A stretch of DNA of 64,000 nucleotides from Pedobacter ginsenosidimutans. Its GTDB lineage: Bacteria > Bacteroidota > Bacteroidia > Sphingobacteriales > Sphingobacteriaceae. The DNA lies in the NCBI RefSeq assembly GCF_001442625.1, contig NZ_LMZQ01000012.1, positions 62,001-126,000 of the forward strand, given 5' to 3'. The first letter of the stretch is position 1; every line of letters starts with the position of its first letter. Below are positions 19,915-29,188 of this stretch, piece by piece. Below the pieces are notes generated by a model. The model had not been told where the DNA came from and searched no databases. It saw only the letters and a list, made by a program, of their open reading frames with translations. The position numbers and the translations under genes were made by a program.

Positions 19915-21606
19915 ATGAAGAAACTAAAATATGGTCTTTTAGCAGCTGGTTTTGGCGTGGCTGTTTTGTCTTTTTCATTTAAAGAAGATTTATTCCTCGT
20001 ATCTAAAAACCTCGATATTTTTGCTTCACTCTATAAAGAAATCAATATCAATTATGTTGATGACACCAATGCCCCTCAATTGATGAAAACAGGGATTGAT
20101 GCCATGTTGGATAGTTTAGATCCCTATACCGAATATGTTCCAGAATCGGAGATTGAAGATTACAAACTGAAATATGTGAGCACTCAATATGGTGGTATTG
20201 GTGCAGGTACTGTTTTTATTGATGGCAAACTGTTTATCAATGAAGTAAGCGAAGGTTATCCTGCAAATAAAAGTGATATTAAAGCTGGCGATCAGGTGGT
20301 GAGCATCAATGGGATTGCCATAAAAGGTAAAGACCGTCAAGAAATTAGTCAGTTGTTACGCGGGCCGAAAGGCACAGCCGTTGATTTGTTGGTGATTAGA
20401 GATGGAAAAGAAATCACTAAAAAACTTATGCGCGAGGAAATAAAACAACCTAATGTTTCTTACTCAGGAATGGTTGGCGATGGCATCGGTTACATCAAAC
20501 TCGATAAATTCCTTGAAAATTCCGGACAGGAGGTTAAAGACGCGCTTTTGTCCATCCAAAAGGAAAATCCAAAAGGTGTGGTTTTAGATTTGAGAAACAA
20601 CGGCGGAGGTATTTTGCAGGAAGCGGTTAAAATTGTGAACCTCTTTGTGAATAAAGATCAGCTTATTGTAACCCAAAAAGGCAAAAATGTAGAGAAAACC
20701 ATTGCCTATAAAACACTTTTAACCCCGGTTTCTACTTCGGTTCCATTGGTAGTGCTTGTAAATGGAAATTCGGCCTCAGCCTCAGAGATTGTTGCGGGTT
20801 CTTTACAGGATTTAGATCGTGCCATTGTAATTGGTCAACGTAGTTACGGCAAAGGCTTGGTTCAGCAAACCTTCAACCTGCCTTATAACAGCTTGGTTAA
20901 AGTAACTGTGGCGAAATATTATACACCATCAGGCAGGTGCATCCAAAAATTGGATTATGCACACAAAAATGCAGATGGTGTTGCCGAACGTTTTGCCGAT
21001 TCGACCATGGTAATGTACCAGACCAAAGCAGGAAGGAACGTGTACAGTGGTAATGGTGTTTATCCCGATATCGTGGTAGATGCCGTGAAACTCAGCCCGA
21101 TTACCATTTCAATGCTTAATAAAAACCTTTTCTTTAACTACGCAAATCAATACAGGAAAGAAAAACCAAGTTTGGCATCAGCCAAAACTTTCCAGTTATC
21201 TGATGCAGATTATACGGCATTTTCTGGCAGTTTGGCCGATAAAGATTTAACCTACCTAAGCCGTACCGAAAGGTTGCTTTCCGATTTAAGGTTAGAAGCC
21301 GAAAAGGAAAATAAATCTGCCGAAGTAAAAACCGATCTGGAGAATCTTAAATATAAACTTACCTCTTCTAAAAAAACCGATCTGATTAGCCATAAAGCAG
21401 AAATAAAAAGAGTTTTAGAAACACAGATTGTAAGCCGGTATTTTTACGAAAAAGGAAGAATTGAGCAGAGCTTCCAGTACGATAAAGAACTGGCTGCAGC
21501 AAAAAACCTTTTTACCAACCAATCGCAGATTCTGGCCATTTTAAAAGGAGATGGAAATTATAAGGTGATTGGAAAACCAACTAGAGCCACCGCATCAATA
21601 GACTAA
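19915..21606 (+). CDS. S41-family C-terminal processing peptidase (CtpA-like) with PDZ domain
   Basis: Periplasmic serine protease that trims or degrades proteins from their C-terminus. It has 563 aa with an N-terminal hydrophobic signal/anchor (residues 5-23). A helical N-terminal domain has LDPYTEYVPESE. The PDZ domain is about residues 90-165 (YGGIGAG, VSEGYPANKSDIKAGDQVVSINGIAIKGK). The S41 catalytic core contains LDLRNNGGGILQEAV, VNGNSASASEIVAG with the likely nucleophile Ser288, and GQRSYGKGLVQ with the likely general base Lys313, 25 residues later as in the family. The C-terminal 200 residues are a helical extension usual for Bacteroidota members. Substrates unknown. The neighbouring fucosidase starts 29 bp downstream, so they may be co-transcribed. 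Confidence 0.93.
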   Translation: MKKLKYGLLAAGFGVAVLSFSFKEDLFLVSKNLDIFASLYKEININYVDDTNAPQLMKTGIDAMLDSLDPYTEYVPESEIEDYKLKYVSTQYGGIGAGTVFIDGKLFINEVSEGYPANKSDIKAGDQVVSINGIAIKGKDRQEISQLLRGPKGTAVDLLVIRDGKEITKKLMREEIKQPNVSYSGMVGDGIGYIKLDKFLENSGQEVKDALLSIQKENPKGVVLDLRNNGGGILQEAVKIVNLFVNKDQLIVTQKGKNVEKTIAYKTLLTPVSTSVPLVVLVNGNSASASEIVAGSLQDLDRAIVIGQRSYGKGLVQQTFNLPYNSLVKVTVAKYYTPSGRCIQKLDYAHKNADGVAERFADSTMVMYQTKAGRNVYSGNGVYPDIVVDAVKLSPITISMLNKNLFFNYANQYRKEKPSLASAKTFQLSDADYTAFSGSLADKDLTYLSRTERLLSDLRLEAEKENKSAEVKTDLENLKYKLTSSKKTDLISHKAEIKRVLETQIVSRYFYEKGRIEQSFQYDKELAAAKNLFTNQSQILAILKGDGNYKVIGKPTRATASID

Positions 21607-21635
21607 AAACCTAACCAAACGATACCGCTATCCTT

Positions 21636-22961
21636 ATGAAAAAATTACCCCTAATATGCCTTGTGCTATTGATCGCCTTGCAGTTAAAAGCCCAGGATTA
21701 TACTCCTACAGCCTCTAATTTAAAACAACGAGCATGGTTTAACGATGCCCGATTTGGCTTATTTATCCACTGGGGGCCTTTTAGTATACCTGGGAGTGGC
21801 GAATGGGTAATGAACGAACGAAAGTTGAATGTTCATAATTACACCAACCTTAAAGATTTTTTTAACCCGGTTGAATTTAATGCCGAACAATGGGTAAGCA
21901 TGGCGAAGAATGCCGGAATGAAATACATTACGCTGATTACCAGGCACCATGATGGTTTTAGCATGTGGGATACCAAATATTCTGATTTCAATATCATGAA
22001 TACACCCTATAAAAAGGATATCGTAAAAATGATGGCCGATGAGTGCCACAAACAAGGCATAAAACTATACCTGTATTATTCGCTGTTAGATTGGCGCAGA
22101 GAAGACTATCCGCACGAAACTGGCCGTACCGGGCAGAACTCTGGTAGAACAGGTAAAGGTGATTATGCAAGCTATTTGCAGTTCATGAAAAACCAATTAA
22201 CAGAGCTGTTGACCAATTATGGTGAAATAGGCGGGATCTGGTTTGACGGGCATTGGGATCAGACTGCACCAGAAGGATCAAAAGACAGAACATCGCGGAT
22301 TGATTGGAAATACAACGAAATTTATGGCTTAATCCACAAACTTCAACCGCAGTGTATGATCGGTAATAACCATCACCTTACGCCCTTTGCCGGAGAAGAT
22401 TTTCAAATGTTCGAACGCGATCTTCCGGGCGAGAATAAATCAGGTTTAAGTTTTCAAAAGGCATCAGATAAACTACCGCTCGAAACCTGCGAAACCATTT
22501 CAAATTCATGGGGGTATAATTTGAGCGATACCTATTATAAATCGAATAAAGAACTGGTGCATATGTTGGTTAAAGCAGCAAGTTTAGGTTCCAATCTTTT
22601 ATTGAACATCGGCCCGATGCCGAGCGGTAAAATTCAACCCGAGTTTCAAGACCGATTAGCCGGTTTAGGCGATTGGCTTAAAGTATATGGCGAAAGCATT
22701 TATGGTACTAAAGCAGGATTTATTAAGCCACAGGCCTGGGGAAGCATTACGCAAATCGACAACAAAGTTTATATCCACCTTGTTGATGGAAAAACGGCAA
22801 CGCTTAATTTGGAAAATGTTCCGGTAAAGAAAATCAAAAAGGCATATTTATTGAAAGATAAAAGTCCGGTAAACTATACTTTTAAAAAATCAAAATTAAG
22901 TATTACTACAACTTTAAATAGTGCAGAACCCGATCAGGTAATTGTTTTGGAGATTGGGTAA
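21636..22961 (+). CDS. GH29 alpha-L-fucosidase
   Basis: Exported glycosidase removing terminal alpha-L-fucose. Signal peptide residues 1-19 (ending LKA). The catalytic (beta/alpha)8 domain starts with the family signature WFNDARFGLFIHWGPFSIPGSGEWVM and continues with AKNAGMKYITLITRHHDGFSMWDTKYSDFN. The nucleophile is predicted to be Asp204 in GGIWFDGHWD. The tail (residues about 350-441) forms a small C-terminal beta domain. The length of 441 aa is normal for the family. It stands with GH92 and GH2 genes, which points to a role in trimming fucose from mannose-rich glycans. It is 29 bp from the S41 protease gene, possibly one transcript. Confidence 0.93.
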   Translation: MKKLPLICLVLLIALQLKAQDYTPTASNLKQRAWFNDARFGLFIHWGPFSIPGSGEWVMNERKLNVHNYTNLKDFFNPVEFNAEQWVSMAKNAGMKYITLITRHHDGFSMWDTKYSDFNIMNTPYKKDIVKMMADECHKQGIKLYLYYSLLDWRREDYPHETGRTGQNSGRTGKGDYASYLQFMKNQLTELLTNYGEIGGIWFDGHWDQTAPEGSKDRTSRIDWKYNEIYGLIHKLQPQCMIGNNHHLTPFAGEDFQMFERDLPGENKSGLSFQKASDKLPLETCETISNSWGYNLSDTYYKSNKELVHMLVKAASLGSNLLLNIGPMPSGKIQPEFQDRLAGLGDWLKVYGESIYGTKAGFIKPQAWGSITQIDNKVYIHLVDGKTATLNLENVPVKKIKKAYLLKDKSPVNYTFKKSKLSITTTLNSAEPDQVIVLEIG

Positions 22962-23339
22962 CAGGGCTTGCACGAATGGTCGTCATTTCGAGCGGAGAGC
23001 AACGCAGTCGAGAAATCTATCGAAACAGATTTCTCCTCCGAAGGAGTTCCTTTGGAACATTTCACTGCGTGTCATCCGATAGCTATCGGATCGAAATGAC
23101 GACTGATTTTTACAATCTGTCATTGGTAATTTATTTCAGGATCTTTCCAGGCATAAAGATGCTGACTACGAAGTAGCTACAAGACAAATGAAAATACTAC
23201 CTCTACTTGTAAAACGATTTCAGCAGTAGGTGGGTGGCCTTGAAATATGCAATGCACCCCGTTATATACCTGAAAATAGTGTATTTCTATCTTTTTCTTA
23301 ATTTTAGCACAATTCTTCCCCCTTTATGAGAAAATAAAC
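22962..23339. repeat. Intergenic palindromic repeat element (REP-like)
   Basis: The gap between the GH29 and GH92 genes holds a 125-bp element at 22979-23103 whose ends are perfect 13-bp inverted repeats (GTCGTCATTTCGA/TCGAAATGACGAC). Inside is a perfect 16-bp palindrome TCCGATAGCTATCGGA at 23075-23090. The same palindromic core, with one change, recurs at 34425-34440. No credible coding sequence is present in the gap: a 66-aa open frame is made of the repeat itself. The part from 23104 to 23339 shows nothing recognisable. Confidence 0.75.
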
Positions 23340-23353
23340 GTAAAACGTTTTAC
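23340..23353. promoter_or_regulatory. Perfect palindrome upstream of GH92, LacI-type operator candidate
   Basis: GTAAAACGTTTTAC is a perfect 14-bp palindrome with the central ACGT and flanking A/T arms common for LacI-family operators. It lies 41 bp before the GH92 start codon and overlaps TACTTTTA, a near match to the -7 element. No LacI-family gene is in the window, so the regulator would be encoded elsewhere (inference). Confidence 0.45.
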
Positions 23354-23394
23354 TTTTAGGCTTTAAATTCTAATGTAAGAAATTATAAGCACAC

Positions 23395-25653
23395 ATGCAG
23401 TTCAAGAAAACCTCGTCTATTCTATTTCTAACGGCCTCTCTATTCTCCCTAAATGCAACTGCGCAGCAGAACTCCAAACTTACCCGGTATGTAGATCCAT
23501 TAATCGGATCAGCAAAACACGGTCACGTTTTTGTAGGTGCAAATGTTCCTTTTGGTGCAGTTCAGCTCGGACCGAACAACATTTTTGAAGGCTGGGACTG
23601 GTGCAGTGGATATAACTATGTTAGTAATACGATTACCGGTTTTGCACATACGCATTTAAGTGGTACCGGAATCGGCGACCTGGGCGATATTTCAATCATG
23701 CCTGCAACTGGTAAATTATTGCTCGAGAAAGGTAAAACAGCCGAAGACCAGAACGGATACCTTTCTAAATTTTCTCATCAAAATGAAATAGCCAAAGCTG
23801 GTTATTATAGTGTATTACTTGATAAATACCAAATTAAAGCTGAACTAACAGCCACCGAAAGGGTAGGTTTTCACCAATATACTTTTAAAAAAGGTGCAGA
23901 AAATCCACATATCATTATCGATTTAATTGAAGGTATAGGCTGGGATGCACCCGTATCGGCATCATTTAAACAGCTCGATGCGACCACTATCGTGGGGCAT
24001 CGTAATTCGAAAGGTTGGGCAAACGATCAACGTTTATATTTTGTAATTAAACTTTCACAACCGATTAAAAGTATTGCGTTATATGATAGCACAGCAGTTA
24101 AAAGTGGTGTGTCATTATCTGGCAAAAAACTAAAAGCAGCGGTAAACTTTAATGCCATTAATCATGATAAACTACAGATTAAAGTTGCTCTATCTCCGGT
24201 AAGCATCGAAAATGCCATTTTAAACCTAAAAACAGAATTGCCGGGCTGGGACTTTGCCGCTACAGCTAAAAACAGCGATGCGAAGTGGGAAAAAGAACTG
24301 GCTAAGGTGAAAATTGAGGCTTCAAATACGACCAAAAAGATATTTTATACCGCTTTGTACCATACTATGGTGGCCCCATCTCTTTTTAACGATGTAAACA
24401 AAGATTACCTCGGTACAGATAAAAAGGTCTACAAAAAGGCAAATTTCAATAACCTCACTACCTTTTCACTGTGGGATACTTACCGTGCAGCTAATCCATT
24501 GTACACCATCCTGCACCAGGATAAGGTAAACGATGTGGTAAATACCATGTTAGCCATCTATAAACAACAGGGTAAACTGCCCGTTTGGCATTTAATGGGC
24601 AGTGAAACCAATACCATGGTGGGCTACCATGCCGTTCCGGTTATTGTTGATGCCTATTTAAAAGGATACCGTGACTTTGACGTAAATCTGGCATACGAAG
24701 CAATAAAACAATCGGCCATGCAGAAAACAGATGGCATTGATTATATCCAGCAATTAAAATATATTCCTGCTGATAAGGTAAACGAATCAGTGGGTAAAGC
24801 TTTGGAGTATGCTATTGACGATTATTGCATTGCACAAATGGCTAAAGCACTGAATAAAACAGCAGATTACACTTACTTTAGTAAAAGATCGAAACTGTAT
24901 AGTTTATACTTCGATCCGAGCGTTCAGTTTATGCGGGGTAAACTTACTGATGGAAACTGGAGAAGCCCGTTCGATCCCTTTTCATCCAAACACCGTGAAG
25001 ATGATTATGTAGAAGGTAATGCCTGGCAATATACCTGGCTGGTGCCGCAAGATGTAGAAGGACTGATTGATCTTTTTGGTGGGGATAAAGCTTTTATCAA
25101 TAAACTCGATTCGCTATTTACCTTACCCTTGGATTTGGGAACCAACGGCTCGCCTGATATTAGCGGATTGATCGGTAATTATGCCCAGGGGAATGAACCC
25201 AACCATCACATTCCTTATTTATATACTTATGCAGGCCAGCCATGGAAAACTGCCGATCTGATCCGTAAAATCGACAAAGATTTCTATTCTTCAAAACCGG
25301 ATGGTTTGTGTGGTAATGAAGATGTAGGCCAAATGAGTGCCTGGTATGTTTTTTCTGCAATGGGTTTCTACCCTGTAAATCCGTCAAACGGAGCTTATGT
25401 TTTCGGGACACCATTGGTTAATGATGCGATCATTTCGCTGCCTGGGAATAAGAAATTCAATATAAGGGTTGTGGGTAACAGTGCGGAGAACAAATACATT
25501 CAGAAAATTGTGCTTAATGGCAAAGCTTATACTAAATCATTTATCCTGCACAAAACCATAAACGCTGGTGGAAATATGCAAATTTATATGGGCAATAAAC
25601 CATCGGCAACCTGGGGTGTAAACCCTGGGGATAGACCAACATCCGGAAAATAA
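23395..25653 (+). CDS. GH92 alpha-mannosidase
   Basis: Calcium-dependent exo-acting alpha-mannosidase, 752 aa, exported (signal peptide MQFKKTSSILFLTASLFSLNATAQ). The N-terminal beta-sandwich begins YVDPLIGSAKHGHVFVGANVPFGAVQLGPNN, followed by GWDWCSGYN and ITGFAHTHLSGTG, all family hallmarks. The helical catalytic domain has FSLWDTYRAANPLYTILH, YHAVPVIVDAYLKGYRDFD and, around residue 640, GNEDVGQMSAWYVFSAMGFYPV. These match GH92 enzymes acting on N-glycan or yeast mannan linkages; the linkage cannot be read here. It is 214 bp upstream of the GH2 gene and preceded by a LacI-type palindrome. Confidence 0.94.
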   Translation: MQFKKTSSILFLTASLFSLNATAQQNSKLTRYVDPLIGSAKHGHVFVGANVPFGAVQLGPNNIFEGWDWCSGYNYVSNTITGFAHTHLSGTGIGDLGDISIMPATGKLLLEKGKTAEDQNGYLSKFSHQNEIAKAGYYSVLLDKYQIKAELTATERVGFHQYTFKKGAENPHIIIDLIEGIGWDAPVSASFKQLDATTIVGHRNSKGWANDQRLYFVIKLSQPIKSIALYDSTAVKSGVSLSGKKLKAAVNFNAINHDKLQIKVALSPVSIENAILNLKTELPGWDFAATAKNSDAKWEKELAKVKIEASNTTKKIFYTALYHTMVAPSLFNDVNKDYLGTDKKVYKKANFNNLTTFSLWDTYRAANPLYTILHQDKVNDVVNTMLAIYKQQGKLPVWHLMGSETNTMVGYHAVPVIVDAYLKGYRDFDVNLAYEAIKQSAMQKTDGIDYIQQLKYIPADKVNESVGKALEYAIDDYCIAQMAKALNKTADYTYFSKRSKLYSLYFDPSVQFMRGKLTDGNWRSPFDPFSSKHREDDYVEGNAWQYTWLVPQDVEGLIDLFGGDKAFINKLDSLFTLPLDLGTNGSPDISGLIGNYAQGNEPNHHIPYLYTYAGQPWKTADLIRKIDKDFYSSKPDGLCGNEDVGQMSAWYVFSAMGFYPVNPSNGAYVFGTPLVNDAIISLPGNKKFNIRVVGNSAENKYIQKIVLNGKAYTKSFILHKTINAGGNMQIYMGNKPSATWGVNPGDRPTSGK

Positions 25654-25700
25654 TTCTAGATGAAAAGGAGGTTATATTGTAAGTCTGGTTTATCTAGATT

Positions 25701-25796
25701 TTGTCACGTTGAGCCTGTCGAAACGCCCATCATGGTGTTTTGGAAGGTCCTTCGACAAGCTCTCCGTAGGGAGTCCTTTGGACAGGATGACAATTC
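25701..25796. repeat. Intergenic inverted-repeat element, second family
   Basis: Between GH92 and GH2 lies an imperfect inverted repeat. It begins TTGTCACGTTGAGC...TGTCGAA and ends TTCGACAAGCTC...GATGACAA. This is the arrangement of the TGTCGAA/TTCGACA palindromic repeats scattered in many bacterial genomes. It is not coding. Whether the GH92 transcript reads through it into the GH2 gene cannot be told. Confidence 0.65.
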
Positions 25797-25867
25797 TATA
25801 TTTATAATTATAATACATCCTCATGAAAATTAACCATAACCAGTATCAACTAAAATATCTTAAATAA

Positions 25868-28474
25868 ATGAAGAAACTATTTTTACTTCTCTTACTCTGT
25901 TCGGTTTTAACCGTAAATGCACAACAGCGCTTTGAACTAAATTCGGGTTGGGTATGTACCAATATCAAAGATGCTAAATCTACTGGTTCAGAAATTTCGA
26001 AAACAGGTTTTTCGGTTAACAATTGGATGCCTGCAACTGTACCTGGAACAGTATTAACCACTTTGCTAAACAATAAAAAAGTTCCTGATCCATTTTATGG
26101 CATGAACAACGAGAAAATTCCTGATGTGTATAAAACCGGTAACGATTATTACACCTATTGGTTTGTAAAAGATTTTGAAGAACGTGCCATAGGTAACGAA
26201 CAGGTTTGGTTACAGTTTAGGGGAATAAATTACAAAGCCGAAATTTATTTGAACGGAAAAAAGGTTAATCCAAAAACCCAGGTGGGTATGCATCTTAGGG
26301 CACAGTACAACATCACTAAACTTTTATCTCCGAATGGGAAAAACAGACTTGCTGTTATCGTTTATCCACCAGATTTTCCTGGTAACCCGAACGGTGGCCA
26401 GGGTGGTGATGGCACCATAGCCAAAGGTTTAACCACACAATACACAGCTGGCTGGGATTGGATTCAGCCCACCCGCGATCGCAACACAGGCATTTGGGAT
26501 AAAGTGACCATCGAGAAAACAAAAAACATCAATATCCAGAATCCACAGGTAATTACATTGGTTCCAGGCAAGCGCTTACCAGAAGGGAAACAAAATCCGG
26601 CTACCGTTAAAGTTTCGGTTGAAGTTGAAAACCCAACAGGTCAGGCTATTTCGGGTACTTTGCAATATCAAATTGCCGGAAAATTGGTTAAACAGGCAAC
26701 AACTGTCGCGGCAAATAAAACAACTATAGTCAAACTTCCAGATTTACAGCTCGAAAATCCTAAATTATGGTGGCCAAGCGGATATGGGCCACAGAACCTG
26801 TATGATGTGAAGATCGAATTTATCGCGGCCAACCAGGTATTAGATCAGGAGCAGCTTAAAGTAGGTGTTCGCCAGATAGATAATATCTGGAACGAGCACA
26901 CCAGGAGTATGGGCGCTTTTGTAAACGGACAAAAGATTTTTATTAAGGGTGGTAACTGGATTATTTCTGATGCGATGCTCCGTTTTAGCGATGCCCGTTA
27001 CGATGCTGAAGTGCGTTACCATAAAGATATGAACCTCAACCTGATCAGGATTTGGGGAGGAGCAATTTTAGAAAGACCTGAATTTTATAACGCCTGCGAT
27101 AAATACGGTTTGCTGGTTTTTCAGGATTTCTGGTTCAGTGGCGATTGCAATGGCCGTTGGGTAGATCCAATGAAGAAGGAAGACCAATGGACACGCAGAA
27201 ATTATCCAGATGATCATCATTTAACCTTAACAGCTATTGAAGATCAGATCAAGATGATCAGAAACCATGCTTCACTTGCTTTTTGGTGCGGTGGAAATGA
27301 GATTACACCACCAGAAGATATTTTGGAACCTTTAAAGAACGATATTCTGCCGCGCTTAGATGGAACAAGAAAACTTTTTGATTTCTCCAATAGCGACGAA
27401 ATGTCTTTCAATTCCATTGGTGGAAACGGTGATGGCCCGTACGGCATACAGGATATTAAAACTTTCTGGGGTACCAGAACATTTCCTTACAATTCGGAAG
27501 TAGGTTCGGTAGGGGTAGGTGACTACGCCTCTTTGCTCCGTTTTATCCCAAAAGAGAACCTGATTGCGCCGCAATACAAAGCCAGGCCCGATTCGGTATG
27601 GGATTACCATAAGTATATCTCATACGAGCAATACCTTAATCCATACGGTAAGCCAAAAAGTGCAGAAGATTTTGCAATGAAGGCTCAATTGGCCAATTAC
27701 GATCAATACAGGGCATTAATGGAGGGTTTCTCGAACAAAATGTGGGACTGGTATACCGGATCCATCATCTGGAAAACTCAAAACCCCTGGACAGCCATGC
27801 GTGGACAGATGTACGATTATTACCTTGATCCTAACGCCTGTTTATATGGCTTAAGGAAAGGAAGTGAACCTTTGCATGTAATGATGAATCCTTTGGATAG
27901 CATGGTAACCATTGTAAACAATGGGTTTAGCACTAAAAACAACCTGATGGTACAGGCGAAAGCTTATGATATGGGCGGAAAAGATTATTTCTACTCTCAG
28001 GCCTTCAATTCGGTTGGTCCATCTTCAGTGAGAAGACTTTTTCCTATGAATGAGTTCTTAACCAAGCTGGATAAAAAAGAAGGTGTATTTGTTTCTTTAA
28101 GGATTTTAGATCAAAAGCAAAATATTTTAAGCGAGAATATTTATTGGCTTCCAGGTAAGGATGGTGAATATTCGGGCTTAAAAAGCATTAAACAAGCGCC
28201 CTTAAAAGTTGCAGCAGTTGATCAGAAAAACGGTAAGGTAGCAGTTACTTTAAGCAATGCAAATGGAAGCCCTGTAGCATTTTTTAACCGGGTTGCTTTA
28301 ATAAATGGCAATACTGGCGAACGTGTACTCCCTGCTTTTTATGATGATAACTACGTAAGTATTTTGCCTGGCGAAAGTAAAACGGTAATTGTAGAATATA
28401 CAGGGAAACAAAGTAATTTAGCTGTAGAGGTATATGGCTGGAATGTAGAAAAGCAAAAGGTGAGTATTCAATAG
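25868..28474 (+). CDS. GH2-family beta-mannosidase or exo-beta-glucosaminidase-like glycosidase
   Basis: Exported glycosidase, 868 aa, signal peptide residues 1-18 (MKKLFLLLLLCSVLTVNA). The N-terminal GH2 sugar-binding beta-sandwich (about 25-200) contains WMPATVPGTVLTTLLNNKKVPDPFYGMN and YTAGWDWIQPTRDRNTGIWDKV. A beta-sandwich follows, then the catalytic barrel (FIKGGNWIISDAM, LNLIRIWGGAILERPEFYNACDKYGLLVFQDFW). The proton donor is predicted to be Glu478 in WCGGNEITPP. C-terminal beta domains complete it. The architecture fits the beta-mannosidase/CsxA-like branch of GH2. Next to GH92 and GH29, cleavage of the beta-mannose core of an N-glycan is plausible, but exo-glucosaminidase activity is an alternative. 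Confidence 0.87.
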   Translation: MKKLFLLLLLCSVLTVNAQQRFELNSGWVCTNIKDAKSTGSEISKTGFSVNNWMPATVPGTVLTTLLNNKKVPDPFYGMNNEKIPDVYKTGNDYYTYWFVKDFEERAIGNEQVWLQFRGINYKAEIYLNGKKVNPKTQVGMHLRAQYNITKLLSPNGKNRLAVIVYPPDFPGNPNGGQGGDGTIAKGLTTQYTAGWDWIQPTRDRNTGIWDKVTIEKTKNINIQNPQVITLVPGKRLPEGKQNPATVKVSVEVENPTGQAISGTLQYQIAGKLVKQATTVAANKTTIVKLPDLQLENPKLWWPSGYGPQNLYDVKIEFIAANQVLDQEQLKVGVRQIDNIWNEHTRSMGAFVNGQKIFIKGGNWIISDAMLRFSDARYDAEVRYHKDMNLNLIRIWGGAILERPEFYNACDKYGLLVFQDFWFSGDCNGRWVDPMKKEDQWTRRNYPDDHHLTLTAIEDQIKMIRNHASLAFWCGGNEITPPEDILEPLKNDILPRLDGTRKLFDFSNSDEMSFNSIGGNGDGPYGIQDIKTFWGTRTFPYNSEVGSVGVGDYASLLRFIPKENLIAPQYKARPDSVWDYHKYISYEQYLNPYGKPKSAEDFAMKAQLANYDQYRALMEGFSNKMWDWYTGSIIWKTQNPWTAMRGQMYDYYLDPNACLYGLRKGSEPLHVMMNPLDSMVTIVNNGFSTKNNLMVQAKAYDMGGKDYFYSQAFNSVGPSSVRRLFPMNEFLTKLDKKEGVFVSLRILDQKQNILSENIYWLPGKDGEYSGLKSIKQAPLKVAAVDQKNGKVAVTLSNANGSPVAFFNRVALINGNTGERVLPAFYDDNYVSILPGESKTVIVEYTGKQSNLAVEVYGWNVEKQKVSIQ

Positions 28475-28479
28475 CTTAC

Positions 28480-28700
28480 AAGACCTATCAGGTTTAATTC
28501 GTAACTTATATTGTTTTCAATGACCTCATTGAGAGCTGCGCCGTTTCGAAACCTGATAGGTCTTTACTGCTTCTAATAACAAGCCCTTCGTTTCTAAACC
28601 TGATAAAGCGGATAGCCCACAACGAGGAACGAGTGAGGACTTGAAGCGATAGCAGGACTACTCTGGCCATTAAAACAGAACCCCACATTTCCAAAAAAAC
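28480..28700. repeat. Intergenic repeat region with a 16-bp inverted repeat and a dispersed 95-bp unit
   Basis: Two parts are visible after the GH2 gene. First, AAGACCTATCAGGTTT at 28480-28495 and its exact reverse complement at 28549-28564 form a large hairpin. Second, about 28590-28685 resembles 34505-34603 (shared pieces CTAAACC, GATAAA, AGCCCACA, GAGGACTTGAAG, GATAGC), so it is a dispersed repeat. No gene is supported; a 62-aa minus-strand frame consists of the repeat. Confidence 0.7.
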
Positions 28701-28762
28701 ATCGGCTAGTTTTGGCCCAACGCTTTAAGATCGCTTCTTACTTCAGCAATGACGATGCCAAC

Positions 28763-28795
28763 AAAAAAGGCGACACTTTACGCATCGCCTTTTTT
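28763..28795 (-). terminator. Terminator of the ferredoxin gene
   Basis: Stem AAAAAAGGCGA/TCGCCTTTTTT with an 11-nt loop. It is symmetrical, so it could act on both strands, and lies 22 bp after the ferredoxin stop codon. Confidence 0.85.
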
Positions 28796-28816
28796 CATTT
28801 AATATGTTTTACAGCC

Positions 28817-29143
28817 TTAGCTTACACCATGTAATTTTACTTTTAACCCATCCATATTGTTGTTTAACTGCAGTTGGCAGGCTAAACGCGAATTTGGTAA
28901 CAGATCAGGCAAAGTATCTAACATGGCATACTCATCGTCTGTCATTTCGTTAAGTTTTTCTTCGCCTTCTAACACATCAACGCAGCAGGTAGCACATAAG
29001 GCCATTCCGCCACAAGTAGCTAGAATATCGTACTCTGATGCTTTTAAAAACTCCATCAGGCTTAAACCCATGTCAGTTGGTGCAACGTGTTCTGTAACCG
29101 AGCCATCCGGCTCTTGCATATATATGTTAATGTTGTTTTCCAT
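28817..29143 (-). CDS. 2Fe-2S ferredoxin (adrenodoxin/ISC type)
   Basis: Small soluble electron carrier of 108 aa. Cys44, Cys50, Cys53 and Cys89 provide the cluster ligands in the pattern C-x5-C-x2-C...C (CGGMALCATC, then LACQLQ). The segment EMTDDEYAMLDTLPDLLPNSRLACQ is typical of adrenodoxin-like ferredoxins. An extra Cys54 follows the third ligand. It lies directly downstream of an FAD-dependent oxidoreductase gene on the same strand (45 bp), a likely redox partner that would reduce it with NAD(P)H. Confidence 0.92.
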   Translation of the reverse strand: MENNINIYMQEPDGSVTEHVAPTDMGLSLMEFLKASEYDILATCGGMALCATCCVDVLEGEEKLNEMTDDEYAMLDTLPDLLPNSRLACQLQLNNNMDGLKVKLHGVS

Positions 29144-29188
29144 TTTTTAGTTCTCTTATGATTTGTAGCGACAAATATAGGAGAAAGC

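Noticed and set aside
28857..29150. 97-codon plus-strand frame
   Set aside because: Antisense shadow of the ferredoxin gene, whose cysteine ligands are intact.
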